From NCBI RefSeq assembly GCF_048268085.1, contig NZ_JBLWWF010000001.1, positions 248,001 to 312,000 of the forward strand: a stretch of 64,000 nt of DNA, given 5' to 3'. Positions 17,645-26,432 of the stretch are shown piece after piece; the first letter of the stretch is position 1, and each line of letters begins with the position of its first letter. The position numbers and the translations under genes were made by a program. The notes beneath the pieces are model-generated. The model did not search any database and was not told where the DNA came from. It saw only the letters and a program-made list of their open reading frames with translations. Origin of the DNA: Neptunicella sp048268085. Its GTDB lineage: Bacteria; Pseudomonadota; Gammaproteobacteria; Enterobacterales; Alteromonadaceae.

Positions 17645-18037
17645 TTTAGGTTGTTTTTTCACATAAACGTCTTGGTCATGGTTAGCGAAAAATCCAAGAT
17701 TTCTTCTTTATGGGCTATTTACCTAATGGCCCTGTAAATCCCGCCAAATAAGCTATTCCAGTCATTTGTTACCAAAATGTATCAACTTAACCTTTTGTTA
17801 TATAAGGATTTATTTTCTATTCCAGTGCATTTGTTGCTTAAAAGTAACATTGCCCATTCAGGTCATTTTGCATATTCACTGCAATATCCATGTAAGTCTT
17901 TGAAAAATAATAATTTATAAAAGTTGGCATTCAAATTGATATAGGTTCTTTCGAACGAAGTAGAAAAACGTTCGTGACGTATCACTACTAGTTACGCCAA
18001 TCGAAATGATTTTTTAACTGAAAAAGGAAACAAGATT
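17645..18037. other. AT-rich intergenic region before the EF-hand array
   Basis: About 390 bases contain no credible gene. A CGAACG/CGTTCG inverted repeat (17952-17957 and 17969-17974) and the first copy of the leader block GTTACGCCAA at 17991-18000 are the only structures seen. It should hold the promoter of the EF-hand genes. Confidence 0.55.
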
Positions 18038-18250
18038 ATGAAACGTATTACAAATAGTTTAGCCATGTTAACGCTAATGACCACTTCTGCTGCTTTTGCG
18101 GTGACTCCTTTTGCAGAGTTGGATGTGGATCAAAATGGTGTATTGAGCATGCAGGAAGCTGCGGCTGATAGCACATTAGCTGAAAAATTCAGTGAGTTGG
18201 ATACCAATCAAGACGGTCAGCTTTCTGAAGCGGAATATAACAACGCTTAA
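18038..18250 (+). CDS. Exported small two-EF-hand calcium-binding protein, copy 1
   Basis: This 70-residue protein has a signal peptide (MKRITNSLAMLTLMTTSAAFA) and a mature part of about 49 residues made almost wholly of two EF-hand loops. They are DVDQNGVLSMQEA and DTNQDGQLSEAEY, each with the D-x-D/N-x-D/N-G spacing and a final acidic residue. It should bind calcium in the periplasm or outside the cell. It is the first of three tandem paralogues. The start follows AAAGGAAA. The biological role is unknown; possibilities include calcium buffering or a small partner of a calcium-dependent secreted enzyme. Confidence 0.9.
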   Translation: MKRITNSLAMLTLMTTSAAFAVTPFAELDVDQNGVLSMQEAAADSTLAEKFSELDTNQDGQLSEAEYNNA

Positions 18251-18334
18251 TCGCTAATCTTAAGTCAAGTTGGCGTAGCGAGCGCATCAAGTTACGCCAA
18301 TTTATTAATTTGTAACTGAAGAAGGAAATACATT

Positions 18335-18547
18335 ATGAAACGCATTAATACTACCTTAGCCATGTTAACCCTTGTTACCACTTCTGCTGCGTTTGCGGTT
18401 ACCCCATTTGCGGATCTGGATGTGGATCAAAACGGTTTCTTGAGTATGCAGGAAGCTGCTGCTGATAGCACACTTGCTGAAAAATTCAGTGAATTGGATA
18501 CCAACCAGGATGGTCAACTATCTGAAGCGGAATATAACAACGCTTAA
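18335..18547 (+). CDS. Exported small two-EF-hand calcium-binding protein, copy 2
   Basis: This 70-residue paralogue is nearly identical to copy 1. It differs at a few signal-peptide positions and has ADLDVDQNGFLSMQEA in the first loop; the second loop DTNQDGQLSEAEYNNA is unchanged. All calcium-ligand positions are kept, so it should be functional. It has its own GAAGGAAA ribosome site. Copies 2 and 3 share the MKRINTTLAMLTLVTTSAAFA signal exactly, which suggests that they separated last or were homogenised by gene conversion. Confidence 0.9.
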   Translation: MKRINTTLAMLTLVTTSAAFAVTPFADLDVDQNGFLSMQEAAADSTLAEKFSELDTNQDGQLSEAEYNNA

Positions 18548-18628
18548 TAGTTACTTTGGATAACGCTGGCGTATCAATCATGCTGCGCCAGCCAACGCTT
18601 TATTTTTTACTGAAGAAGGAAATACATT

Positions 18629-18841
18629 ATGAAACGTATTAACACTACCTTAGCCATGTTAACCCTTGTAACCACTTCTGCTGCGTTTGCTGCGACTTCT
18701 TTTGCAGAACTGGATGTAGACCAAAACGGTGCCTTGAGCATGCAAGAAGCGTCTGCCGATGCCACTCTGGCGCAAAAATTTGAAGAGTTGGATACCAATC
18801 AAGACGGTCAGCTTTCTGAAGCGGAATATAACAACGCTTAA
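18629..18841 (+). CDS. Exported small two-EF-hand calcium-binding protein, copy 3
   Basis: This third 70-residue paralogue shares the signal peptide of copy 2 and has the most divergent mature N-terminus (ATSFAELDVDQNGALSMQEA, then SADATLAQKFEEL). Both EF-hand loops keep every ligand. It ends at 18841, followed by two intrinsic terminators at 18859-18880 and 18904-18936, so the three genes probably form one transcription unit, with possible extra promoters in the repeated leaders. Confidence 0.9.
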   Translation: MKRINTTLAMLTLVTTSAAFAATSFAELDVDQNGALSMQEASADATLAQKFEELDTNQDGQLSEAEYNNA

Positions 18842-18858
18842 GAATAGTTTGTTTGGTT

Positions 18859-18880
18859 CGGAAAGGGATTTCCGTTTTTT
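18859..18880 (+). terminator. Intrinsic terminator of the EF-hand array
   Basis: CGGAAA/TTTCCG stem with loop GGGA is followed by six T, 17 bases after the third EF-hand stop. Confidence 0.85.
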
Positions 18881-18903
18881 ATTCCGGCTTTAAATCAGAT
18901 AAC

Positions 18904-18936
18904 AAAAAGCCCATTCACGTTATTGAATGGGCTTTT
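18904..18936. terminator. Bidirectional terminator between EF-hand array and M3 peptidase
   Basis: A 13-bp stem AAAAGCCCATTCA/TGAATGGGCTTTT with A and T runs on opposite sides can work in both directions. It separates the convergent EF-hand and peptidase genes. Confidence 0.88.
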
Positions 18937-18959
18937 ATTATTGCATAATGAAAGAGGGT

Positions 18960-21092
18960 TTAATCGACGAGTCCGCGGCGTTTTAATAACGCATCAACAG
19001 TCGGCTTTTGACCTCGGAAATTGACATAATCGGTCATCAAATCTTGTGAATTACCCATCGATAACACCGCTTTTCTGAACGCATCACCATTTTCACGGGT
19101 GAGTCCACCGTTTTCCTGCATGTAAGCAAAGGCATCGGCGGCAAATACTTCGGTCCATAAATAAGCGTAATAGCCCGCTGAGTAACCGCCCGAAAAGGCA
19201 TGGCTAAAATAAGCGGACTTGTAACGTGGTGGCACTGGCGCATAATCAATACCATGCTTGGCCAGCGCCTGCTTTTCAAACGCTGCTACATCATCTATTT
19301 GGGTACCGGCGGGGATTGAATGCCATTCCATATCCAGTAACGCGGCAGCTAAATATTCAGTGGTATCAAATCCCTGGTTAAACTGGTGTGATTTAAGCAC
19401 TTTATCCAGCAATTCGGCTGGAATAGGCTCCCCGGTTTGATAATGTTTGGCGTAATTAGCGATTACGGCAGGCTCAATATCCCAGTCTTCATTAAATTGT
19501 GACGGAAACTCGACAAAATCACGGGCGGTTGAGGTGCCCGCTAGGCTGGGGTATTTGACTTTGGAAAATAATCCATGGGCGGCATGGCCAAATTCATGGA
19601 ACATGGTGGTCACTTCATCAAAAGTCATCAGTGTGGGTTGCCCTTCAGCCGGTTTTGGAATGTTTAGTACGTTATAAACAACCGGCTTATTGCCTAGCAG
19701 ATTATTTTGAGTGACATACTCATCCATCCAGGCTCCACCACCTTTACCTTCGCGCGCGTAAGGATCAAGATAGAACAAGCCGATTGAGCTGCCGTCTTGG
19801 TCGAACACTTCGTAAGCAGAAACATCAGGATGATAAACCGGCAGATCATCACGTTCCTTAAAGGTGATGCCATACAGCTTTTGCATCGCAAAGAATAAGC
19901 CATCATGTAAGACGGTATTTAGCTCAAAGTAAGGTTTAATTTGCTCTTCATCTAAATCGTATTTGGCTTGGCGGACTTTTTCTGCATAAAACGCCCAATC
20001 CCAAGGTTGTAGCTCGAAATCACCACCAGAGGCATCAATTTGTGCCTGAATGTCGGCCGCTTCCGCTTTGGCTTTAACAACAGCTTTAGGCGCTAAATCG
20101 TCCAAAATTGCGTAAACCGCTTCGGGAGTTTGAGCCATTTGGTCAGCGGTCACATAACTTGCCCAGTTATCGTAACCTAGCAACTTGGCCTTATCTGCAC
20201 GAAGTTGAGCCAGTTTAATCAGCACCGGTCCATTGGTATCCATGGCGCGGTTAGCCGACGTTTTCCAGATTTTTTCACGCAGTGCGCGATTTTCCAGACT
20301 GCCCAAAATTGGCTGGCGGGTGGTGTTGACCAAGGTGATCATATAGCCTTGCTTGCCGGCGTCTTCAGCGGCAGAAGCCAGAGAAGCAATGTCACTTTCA
20401 GACAAGCCTGCCAATTCGCTTTTGTCGCTAACCAGAATCACGTCTTCCTTAAAGGACTTTAAAATATTCTGCGAAAATTCGGTGGAAAGCGTGGATAGCT
20501 GACTGTTAATCTCGCGCATCTTGGCTTTATCAGCTTCAGATAATTTGGCCCCGGCACGGACAAATTCATCATAGTAATAGGTGATCAGACGTTGATCTTC
20601 GGGACTAAAATCAGCCAATTTGTCATGTATGGCCGCGATCCGAGCAAACAATGTGGCGTTTAAATAGATATTGTCATTATGCGCTGATAATTTGGGCGCC
20701 ATGTCAGCTTCGATACGTTGATAGTCAGCATCGGAAATCACCCCGGCTAAATTGAAAAATGCTCGGGATACACGATCGAGCAGTTCGCCACTTTTTTCCA
20801 TTGCTACCAGTGTATTCGTAAAGCTAGGTGCTTCGTCATTATTGGCAATAGCGTCAATTTCAGCTCGATGCTGTTCGATGCCGGCAGCAAAGGCTGGCTC
20901 GTAATTACGGGTGGTAATTTTATCAAATTGCGGGGCTTGATCTTGTAACGGACTTTTGTTGAGTAAAACGTTATCGCTCATTTTGGTTTGGCTCGCTGCG
21001 GGACTGCTCATGGTTTTTGCTGAGTTGTTATCTGAACAGGCAGAGATCGCCAAAGCCGCACTGATTGCGGCGGTAAGTATGGTAATACGCAT
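18960..21092 (-). CDS. dcp: M3 family peptidyl-dipeptidase (Dcp-like) lipoprotein
   Basis: This zinc peptidase of 710 residues releases C-terminal dipeptides from oligopeptides in related proteins. The catalytic motif HEFGHAAHGLFS is clear, with the downstream metal-ligand region FVEFPSQFNEDW and the substrate-binding block YFSHAFSGGYSAGYYAYLW. The N-terminus MRITILTAAISAALAISAC is a lipoprotein signal, so the enzyme is periplasmic and membrane-tethered. ATG 21092, preceded by GGAGA, is the start; the frame stays open upstream for 33 codons but with no matching ribosome site. E. coli Dcp lacks this lipobox. It is next to the murein-peptide operon beginning at 21362 and divergent from it, so it might help process released peptides, but it may be unrelated. 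Confidence 0.93.
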   Translation of the reverse strand: MRITILTAAISAALAISACSDNNSAKTMSSPAASQTKMSDNVLLNKSPLQDQAPQFDKITTRNYEPAFAAGIEQHRAEIDAIANNDEAPSFTNTLVAMEKSGELLDRVSRAFFNLAGVISDADYQRIEADMAPKLSAHNDNIYLNATLFARIAAIHDKLADFSPEDQRLITYYYDEFVRAGAKLSEADKAKMREINSQLSTLSTEFSQNILKSFKEDVILVSDKSELAGLSESDIASLASAAEDAGKQGYMITLVNTTRQPILGSLENRALREKIWKTSANRAMDTNGPVLIKLAQLRADKAKLLGYDNWASYVTADQMAQTPEAVYAILDDLAPKAVVKAKAEAADIQAQIDASGGDFELQPWDWAFYAEKVRQAKYDLDEEQIKPYFELNTVLHDGLFFAMQKLYGITFKERDDLPVYHPDVSAYEVFDQDGSSIGLFYLDPYAREGKGGGAWMDEYVTQNNLLGNKPVVYNVLNIPKPAEGQPTLMTFDEVTTMFHEFGHAAHGLFSKVKYPSLAGTSTARDFVEFPSQFNEDWDIEPAVIANYAKHYQTGEPIPAELLDKVLKSHQFNQGFDTTEYLAAALLDMEWHSIPAGTQIDDVAAFEKQALAKHGIDYAPVPPRYKSAYFSHAFSGGYSAGYYAYLWTEVFAADAFAYMQENGGLTRENGDAFRKAVLSMGNSQDLMTDYVNFRGQKPTVDALLKRRGLVD

Positions 21093-21266
21093 AATTTCTC
21101 CATCTGGAATATTCTGGTTGCGTTGAAGGACCTTACAACAGCGAAAAGCTGTTATTGCTAAACCATAACAGTTATAAAGTAGCCAGCACAATCCTGTTGA
21201 GCTTATTCAGCATGGCTTTTATCGTAAACCGCAGTGTGCAGCCTTCAAATCGGTGATTATGATTTT

Positions 21267-21299
21267 TTATTCCTAAGTTGGGGTTAAAATAAGGAATAA
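21267..21299. promoter_or_regulatory. Inverted repeat TTATTCCT/AGGAATAA: candidate operator of the 21.4-27.2 kb operon
   Basis: TTATTCCT at 21267-21274 and AGGAATAA at 21292-21299 form an 8-bp inverted repeat with a 17-base spacer, about 65 bases before the ATG at 21362. The right arm lies within AAATAAGGAAT, which also occurs at 42673-42683 and, without one G, at 27283 and 33067 (complement). It may be a MurR-type site. Confidence 0.45.
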
Positions 21300-21361
21300 G
21301 ATATTATTGCATTTTGCTCTTCAGAGTAATACCTTATTGGATTTAGAATGTTGGGGGCAAT

Positions 21362-22669
21362 ATGAATAAACCATTATTATCTAGCGCATTGTTAGTTGGC
21401 TTCCTTTGCCTTTCTCAAGCGATGGCTCAGACCGATAAAGAGGCCGAGCAATCTGTTAAGCAGTTTTATCAACAGGTAATGAATGCAGAAGCATTGATGC
21501 CTGCCGATCTATCCGACGCTTTTATTAGTTGCCCTGTTACCCACATCAATAATATTGACCGGCAAGCTCAATATAAGACATCCGCCCAAGTGGACTATCA
21601 ACAGACTGGATGGGAACAACGTATCAGTGCAGACTGGCAATATTTTTCGCCAAATCAGCAACAAGGCAAGGTGCTGGTAATCGATTTCGGCATGACAGAA
21701 AAAGGTTTAGGCTATCGCTATTTAGCGAATGATAATAGCCAAGATCAGCTGTATGAACCGTGGAGCTCTTCAAAAATCATGGCTTTTACTGCCGCAGTGG
21801 GCAAAGCGCGGGAGCAAGGCGTAGGGGCGATGAGTAAAGCAGGGGAAACCCCGCTGGCCGATCTGATTACCAGTATTAATAGCTATGCGCCATTTGGTCA
21901 AGCTGATGGTAACTCTAACGGTATTGCCACTTATTTTTTAAATGTAGCCGGGCGAGACCGCGCCACCGCTTTATTGCATGATGATTGGCTGAAATTAGCC
22001 AATCCAGCGATCCGCTTTCGTGGTGCGTACGAGGTGGAGTTATTTAAACCATCGGTTCCTGTTTGGCAAAGTCTAGAGTCGGCTAACACTGCCAATATGC
22101 CCGAATTATTCAATAATAGTGATGACCCTGGCTACCAGTCCTATCGTTGTGATGAATGCGGATTGACGGGCAATAAGCCCATGACGACCTTGGCACAGGC
22201 TGAATGGTTAAAGCGTTTAGCGAGTTACGAGCGAGATGCTGCGACTCGCCAGCCAGGCTTAACGGCCAAGGATGTTGAAGTATTGTTTTACGGTACAGGC
22301 CATACTGACAAAAATCATCAAGTGGGCGGTATGATGCAAGGTATTAGCAGCATGTTACAACATGCCTTGGCCGATGCAATTGCAGGTAAAGCAGTAGCCG
22401 ATCCTAAAACCGTATTAGATAACGCGACTAACGGGCAATGGCGTGTTTGGCAAAAAATTGGCTGGGGGCCTAGCGAAACCCGAGGTATGGGCGAAAATGT
22501 GGTGTTAGCTCATGTATGTTTACCTGGCTTTCAGGGCGGCAGAGAATTTACGGTTGCAGCACAGGCCGCTTATCCGGGAGAAGATGATAGCGCAGTAAGT
22601 CATGCTGGTATGAAGATACAAAGTATCCTCAATAGTGCCATGCAAAAGTTGCTGTCTCCCCAGCAATGA
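21362..22669 (+). CDS. Secreted SxxK serine hydrolase-like protein (class A beta-lactamase/DD-peptidase fold suspected)
   Basis: This 435-residue protein has a Sec signal of 22-23 residues ending AMAQ. I do not recognise the family by name. Three blocks match the order of the penicillin-recognising fold: SSSK at 135-138 (SxxK), a helix SNGIATYFLNVAG that resembles the class A SDN helix with the Asn displaced, and KIGWGPSETRG at 365 that resembles the KTG strand. A CDECG pair in the insert could bind metal or form a disulfide. The protein is longer than ordinary class A enzymes. As the first gene ahead of DUF819, NlpC/P60, epimerase and L,D-transpeptidase genes, it may act on peptidoglycan stem peptides. 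Beta-lactam resistance should not be inferred. The ribosome site is weak (GGGGGCAAT before ATG). Confidence 0.75.
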   Translation: MNKPLLSSALLVGFLCLSQAMAQTDKEAEQSVKQFYQQVMNAEALMPADLSDAFISCPVTHINNIDRQAQYKTSAQVDYQQTGWEQRISADWQYFSPNQQQGKVLVIDFGMTEKGLGYRYLANDNSQDQLYEPWSSSKIMAFTAAVGKAREQGVGAMSKAGETPLADLITSINSYAPFGQADGNSNGIATYFLNVAGRDRATALLHDDWLKLANPAIRFRGAYEVELFKPSVPVWQSLESANTANMPELFNNSDDPGYQSYRCDECGLTGNKPMTTLAQAEWLKRLASYERDAATRQPGLTAKDVEVLFYGTGHTDKNHQVGGMMQGISSMLQHALADAIAGKAVADPKTVLDNATNGQWRVWQKIGWGPSETRGMGENVVLAHVCLPGFQGGREFTVAAQAAYPGEDDSAVSHAGMKIQSILNSAMQKLLSPQQ

Positions 22670-22715
22670 TGTTTATATCAATGATTAATTTTACTAATTG
22701 GAAAAGGTTGGCTGC

Positions 22716-23879
22716 ATGATCACTAGCGCGTATTCTTTTATTGCTTTGTTATTAGCGGTTGCTGGTGGCTTGAAGTTGCTTGAAGCGAAAAGTCAGTGGA
22801 AATTATTTGAATTCTTGCCTGCTATTGTGATGCTTTATTTTGTCGTGATGTTGATGTCAACATTCGGTTTTTGGCAGCATAGCGAAGCGATTAATCAGGC
22901 TTATTCACAGTTAAAACAAAACATCCTTCCTGCGATGATTTTTCTAATGTTACTTAACAGCGATTTACGTCAAATTCGTAAATTAGGAGGCAAAATTATT
23001 CTGGCCTTCTTCGCTGCGGCGATCAGTATTGGTATCGCCTTTGTATTAGCTTTTATTCTGTTCCAATCGGCATTAGCAGAAGGAGCATGGAAGACGCTAG
23101 CCGCTCTTAGCGGTAGCTGGATGGGCGGCACTGGTAATATGGCGGCAATTCAAATGGCACTCAATGTACCGGATGCCAGCATGGGTTATACCCTGTTAAT
23201 TGACTCCATTGATTATGCATTGTGGGTCATGTTGTTGTTGGCGTTGGTACCCTATGCACAACGTTTTAGTCAGTGGACCGGCGCTGATACCAGCCAGTTG
23301 GATGCGGTTGGAGAAAGTTTGACTGAAGCTGACAGCAAACCGGTTAGTGGTGATCAAACAACGTCACTGTTATTTTTGTTAGCGATTTCCCTGGTCGTGT
23401 CGGTATTGACTCAAGCCGGCGCTGAACTATTACCCACCAGTGCCTTTTTTACCCAAACTACCTGGACAGTGTTAATTGTTACTATTTTGGGTGTACTGGC
23501 GGCGATGACACCGATTAGCAAGTTATTTGGGGCGATTGAGCTGTCGAATATTATGCTGTATTTGATTATTGCCCTGATTGCCTCCCGGGCCGACTTTGCT
23601 GAACTGGCAGCGGCACCAACCTACATTTTAATGGGGATTGTGATTTTATTACTGCATGGCCTGATGATGGTGCTGTTTGCCAAATTATTTAAGTTTGATT
23701 TATTTACCTGTGGTGTGGCCTCACTGGCTAATATTGGTGGTGTGGCGTCAGCGCCAATTTTAGCTGCAGCTTATTCCAGAGCGTTGATTCCGGTTGGCGT
23801 GTTGATGGCGATGTTAGGTTACATTATTGGTACTGGTGGTGGATTAGTTGTCGGCAAGATATTGTCGATTCTTGCCTGA
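22716..23879 (+). CDS. DUF819 family multi-pass membrane protein, copy 2
   Basis: This is a 387-residue polytopic inner-membrane protein with about ten hydrophobic segments and the DUF819 glycine-rich block LSGSWMGGTGNMAAIQ, followed by the late GVASLANIGGVASAPILAAAYS. AAGG eight bases before ATG 22716 supports this start over the TTG at 22698. It lies between a secreted SxxK protein and an NlpC/P60 endopeptidase. The only other DUF819 gene in the window (2644-3786) also neighbours a dipeptide epimerase. The repeated association supports the idea that DUF819 carries murein dipeptides or their products across the inner membrane. The two copies differ clearly in sequence, so they are not a recent duplication. 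Confidence 0.87.
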   Translation: MITSAYSFIALLLAVAGGLKLLEAKSQWKLFEFLPAIVMLYFVVMLMSTFGFWQHSEAINQAYSQLKQNILPAMIFLMLLNSDLRQIRKLGGKIILAFFAAAISIGIAFVLAFILFQSALAEGAWKTLAALSGSWMGGTGNMAAIQMALNVPDASMGYTLLIDSIDYALWVMLLLALVPYAQRFSQWTGADTSQLDAVGESLTEADSKPVSGDQTTSLLFLLAISLVVSVLTQAGAELLPTSAFFTQTTWTVLIVTILGVLAAMTPISKLFGAIELSNIMLYLIIALIASRADFAELAAAPTYILMGIVILLLHGLMMVLFAKLFKFDLFTCGVASLANIGGVASAPILAAAYSRALIPVGVLMAMLGYIIGTGGGLVVGKILSILA

Positions 23880-23898
23880 GATAATTAGGATAGTTTTT

Positions 23899-25320
23899 AT
23901 GATGATGAGATTGTTAGCTTTATTTACGTTGAGCATGGCCATGACGGTTCATGCCGACGATGCCCAAAAACAAGTGCCATGGCGTTCAGATGTGGTGGGA
24001 GTGAATTATGCACAACTCTCACCGGATTATTGGTTAGCCAAAGTGAATGAAGAGCCTGCTCCGTTAATGACTCAAGGACAAATTCAGGCGTTTAACCAAC
24101 AACTAATTGATAGTGATCCTCATGTTGTGGATCCATTGAGTTTTTACCCTGCCACGCTGGATAAGCAAAAACTGACGGATTTAATTCATTCCATCAGTTC
24201 AATTCCATCCAGTGCCCGTTTTTATGCCGATGGCAGTGAGTTAAGTGCATCTGATTTTAAAACCTATACCGATAACTTAGCGCTGGATTCGATACAGTCT
24301 AGCAACCCTGTACGTTATGGTATGGCGGTGACACGAGAAATACTGCGCACTTTTCCTACTCATGAACGCGTGTTTAATCAAGGAATGGATACCGATTTGG
24401 ATCGTTTTCAGGAAACCGGTATTTTTCCGGGCGATCCGGTGGCGGTATTACACGCCAGTAAGGATAACCAGTGGTATCTGGTACAGAACTATCATTATTT
24501 AGCTTGGGTACCACAAAGTGCGATTGCTTTGAGTGATAAAGACACTATCCGCAGTTATGCTCAGGCTGAGCCCTTTGTCGTTGTAACCGGCAGTAAGGCG
24601 TACACCACGTTTGTACCGGAACAACCGCAAATATCCGAAATACAACTGGATATGGGCACGCGTTTACCGCTGGTCAAAGCGGAAGATTTACCTACTCAAC
24701 TGTATGGGCAAAACCCCTATGCTTCCTACATGGTACGTTTACCGGTGCGTGATGAGCAGGGGAAATTGCACATCACCAGCGCATTAATTGCCCGTAGTCA
24801 GGATATGCATGTGGGATATTTGCCGATGACCAGTAAAAATATTATTACTCAGGCATTTAAGTTTTTAGGTGAACGTTATGGTTGGGGACATGATTATAAC
24901 GGCCGCGATTGCACCGGCTTTGTCGGCGAAGTGTATAAAAGCTTTGGCATGAAGCTTCCGCGTAACTCGGGTGAACAAGGACATGGACAATACGGCCTAA
25001 ATAATCGGTTTGACAAACAATCAACCACCGAGCAAAAGTTAGCTGTTATTCAGCGCATGCAGGTAGGTGATTTAATTTATATCCCTGGCCACGTGATGAT
25101 GTATTTGGGCGATGATAACGGTCAACCTTATATTATTCATGATGTAAAAGGGTTGGGTTATCTGGATGAAAATGGCCAGATGTATCGCGGCACACTCAAT
25201 GGTGTTTCAGTGACGCCCCTGTTGCCACTACGTTTATCTGAAACCACCAGTTATGTGGACCGGATCTATAACATCAAGCGTCATCGCTGGCCGCAAATTA
25301 GTCCGGCAACGAAGCACTAG
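23899..25320 (+). CDS. Secreted NlpC/P60 endopeptidase with SH3-like domains (YkfC-like)
   Basis: This 473-residue protein has a signal peptide (cleavage near MTVHA) and the layout of YkfC-type gamma-D-glutamyl-L-diamino acid endopeptidases. An N-terminal NlpC/P60-stabilising segment (LSPDYWLAKVNEEPAPLM) leads into two SH3-like domains and a C-terminal catalytic domain. There, YGWGHDYNGRDCTGFVGEVY holds the nucleophile cysteine and GHVMMYLG the catalytic histidine. Such enzymes cut the gamma-D-Glu bond of L-Ala-gamma-D-Glu-diaminopimelate, giving the L-Ala-D-Glu that the next gene product epimerises. It is only eight bases from the epimerase gene. TTAGGA precedes ATG 23899; the upstream in-frame extension overlaps the DUF819 gene and is discarded. 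Confidence 0.92.
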   Translation: MMMRLLALFTLSMAMTVHADDAQKQVPWRSDVVGVNYAQLSPDYWLAKVNEEPAPLMTQGQIQAFNQQLIDSDPHVVDPLSFYPATLDKQKLTDLIHSISSIPSSARFYADGSELSASDFKTYTDNLALDSIQSSNPVRYGMAVTREILRTFPTHERVFNQGMDTDLDRFQETGIFPGDPVAVLHASKDNQWYLVQNYHYLAWVPQSAIALSDKDTIRSYAQAEPFVVVTGSKAYTTFVPEQPQISEIQLDMGTRLPLVKAEDLPTQLYGQNPYASYMVRLPVRDEQGKLHITSALIARSQDMHVGYLPMTSKNIITQAFKFLGERYGWGHDYNGRDCTGFVGEVYKSFGMKLPRNSGEQGHGQYGLNNRFDKQSTTEQKLAVIQRMQVGDLIYIPGHVMMYLGDDNGQPYIIHDVKGLGYLDENGQMYRGTLNGVSVTPLLPLRLSETTSYVDRIYNIKRHRWPQISPATKH

Positions 25321-25328
25321 AGAATAAT

Positions 25329-26432
25329 ATGAAAATAACCAATATTCGTTTTGGTAAATTATCAGTTCCCTTGATTACGCCATTTAAAACTGCGCTGCGT
25401 TCGGTAAGTAGTATCGAAGATATTGTGGTGCTGGTGGAAACCGATAGCGGTGAAATTGGCTATGGAGCCGCCCCTTCTACACCGGTCATTACGGGTGATA
25501 CTCATGGTTCGATAATGCATGCCATTGATCGCGTTATTAAGCCGCAAATTATCGGCATGGATATCGCGGATCTTAATCAACTGACACAACGTATTCAGGG
25601 CTCGATGGTAGCTAATTACAGTGCCAAAGCTGCTTTGGAGATTGCCATCTACGATTTGTGGGGCAAATTATACAAGGCACCATTGTATAAGATGCTCGGT
25701 GGTGGCAGCCCGCAACTGGAAACCGACATTACCATTAGCGTTGATGATATAGATAAAATGGTCGCTGATTCCTTACTGGCCCTTGAACAGGGATTCAGCA
25801 TTCTAAAAATCAAGATTGGTAAAGATATTCATGCCGATATTGAACGGGTGAAGGCTATTTATCAGGCGGTTAATGGAGCGGCGCAAATTCGTCTGGATGT
25901 GAATCAGGGCTGGACAGCCAAACAGACCGTGTTTGCCGCGAAGGCGTTGGATAACGCTGGTGTGCAGCTTGAACTGATTGAACAACCCGTGAAAAGTCAC
26001 GATATTGATGGTATGCGCTATGTCACTCAGCGTGTTTCCACCCCAATTATGGCCGATGAAAGTGCCTTTTCACCCAAACAGGTTATTGAACTCATTCAAA
26101 CCGGTGCTGCCGATATTATTAATATTAAATTAATGAAAACTGCGGGGCTGAGCAATGCGATCAAGATTGCCGATATTGCCGCACTATATGATGTAGAGTG
26201 TATGATCGGCTGCATGCTTGAAGGCAGTATTGGTGTTGCAGCAGCGGCACATTTGGCCGCGGCTAGAGCCAGTGTTATCTGCAAAATTGATTTGGATGGT
26301 CCGGCGTTAGGGCAATACGACCCAGTCCAGGGTGGTGTCGAATTTAATCTAGCCTCGATTAGTTTAAGTGGTGGGGCAGGCTTAGGTATTCAATCCATTA
26401 AGGGATTGCAGGAAATAAACGGAGAATGGTAA
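25329..26432 (+). CDS. ykfB: L-Ala-D/L-Glu (dipeptide) epimerase, copy 2
   Basis: This 367-residue enolase-superfamily enzyme is parallel to the gene at 1495. The catalytic lysines are K160 and K162 (LKIKIG), followed by RLDVNQGW, EQPV, ADESAF and the third lysine in NIKLMKTAG. The C-terminal DLDGP gives the DxD signature for dipeptide binding. It converts L-Ala-D-Glu to L-Ala-L-Glu in the cytoplasm. It directly follows the NlpC/P60 gene and overlaps the next gene by one base, so translation is coupled. The first step needs cytoplasmic import of the dipeptide made by the exported endopeptidase, which the DUF819 protein might provide. Its order beside a YkfC-like gene matches the Bacillus ykf operon. 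Confidence 0.93.
   Translation: MKITNIRFGKLSVPLITPFKTALRSVSSIEDIVVLVETDSGEIGYGAAPSTPVITGDTHGSIMHAIDRVIKPQIIGMDIADLNQLTQRIQGSMVANYSAKAALEIAIYDLWGKLYKAPLYKMLGGGSPQLETDITISVDDIDKMVADSLLALEQGFSILKIKIGKDIHADIERVKAIYQAVNGAAQIRLDVNQGWTAKQTVFAAKALDNAGVQLELIEQPVKSHDIDGMRYVTQRVSTPIMADESAFSPKQVIELIQTGAADIINIKLMKTAGLSNAIKIADIAALYDVECMIGCMLEGSIGVAAAAHLAAARASVICKIDLDGPALGQYDPVQGGVEFNLASISLSGGAGLGIQSIKGLQEINGEW

Larger units (their letters stand above)
17991..18841 (+). repeat. Three tandem ~295-bp repeats, each carrying leader plus EF-hand gene
   Basis: Three units with start-codon periods of 297 and 294 bases each contain a leader (TACGCCAA-like block, then ACTGAARAAGGAAA as ribosome site) and a 70-codon gene. 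Short hairpins built on TTGGCGTA/TACGCCAA or GCTGGCG/CGCCAGC lie between genes. The high similarity of genes and leaders shows recent tandem duplication. Confidence 0.9.

Noticed and set aside
17930..17950. Sigma-54-like TTGGCATTCAAATTGAT before the EF-hand array
   Set aside because: The -12 GC is replaced by GA and no enhancer-binding regulator gene is nearby.
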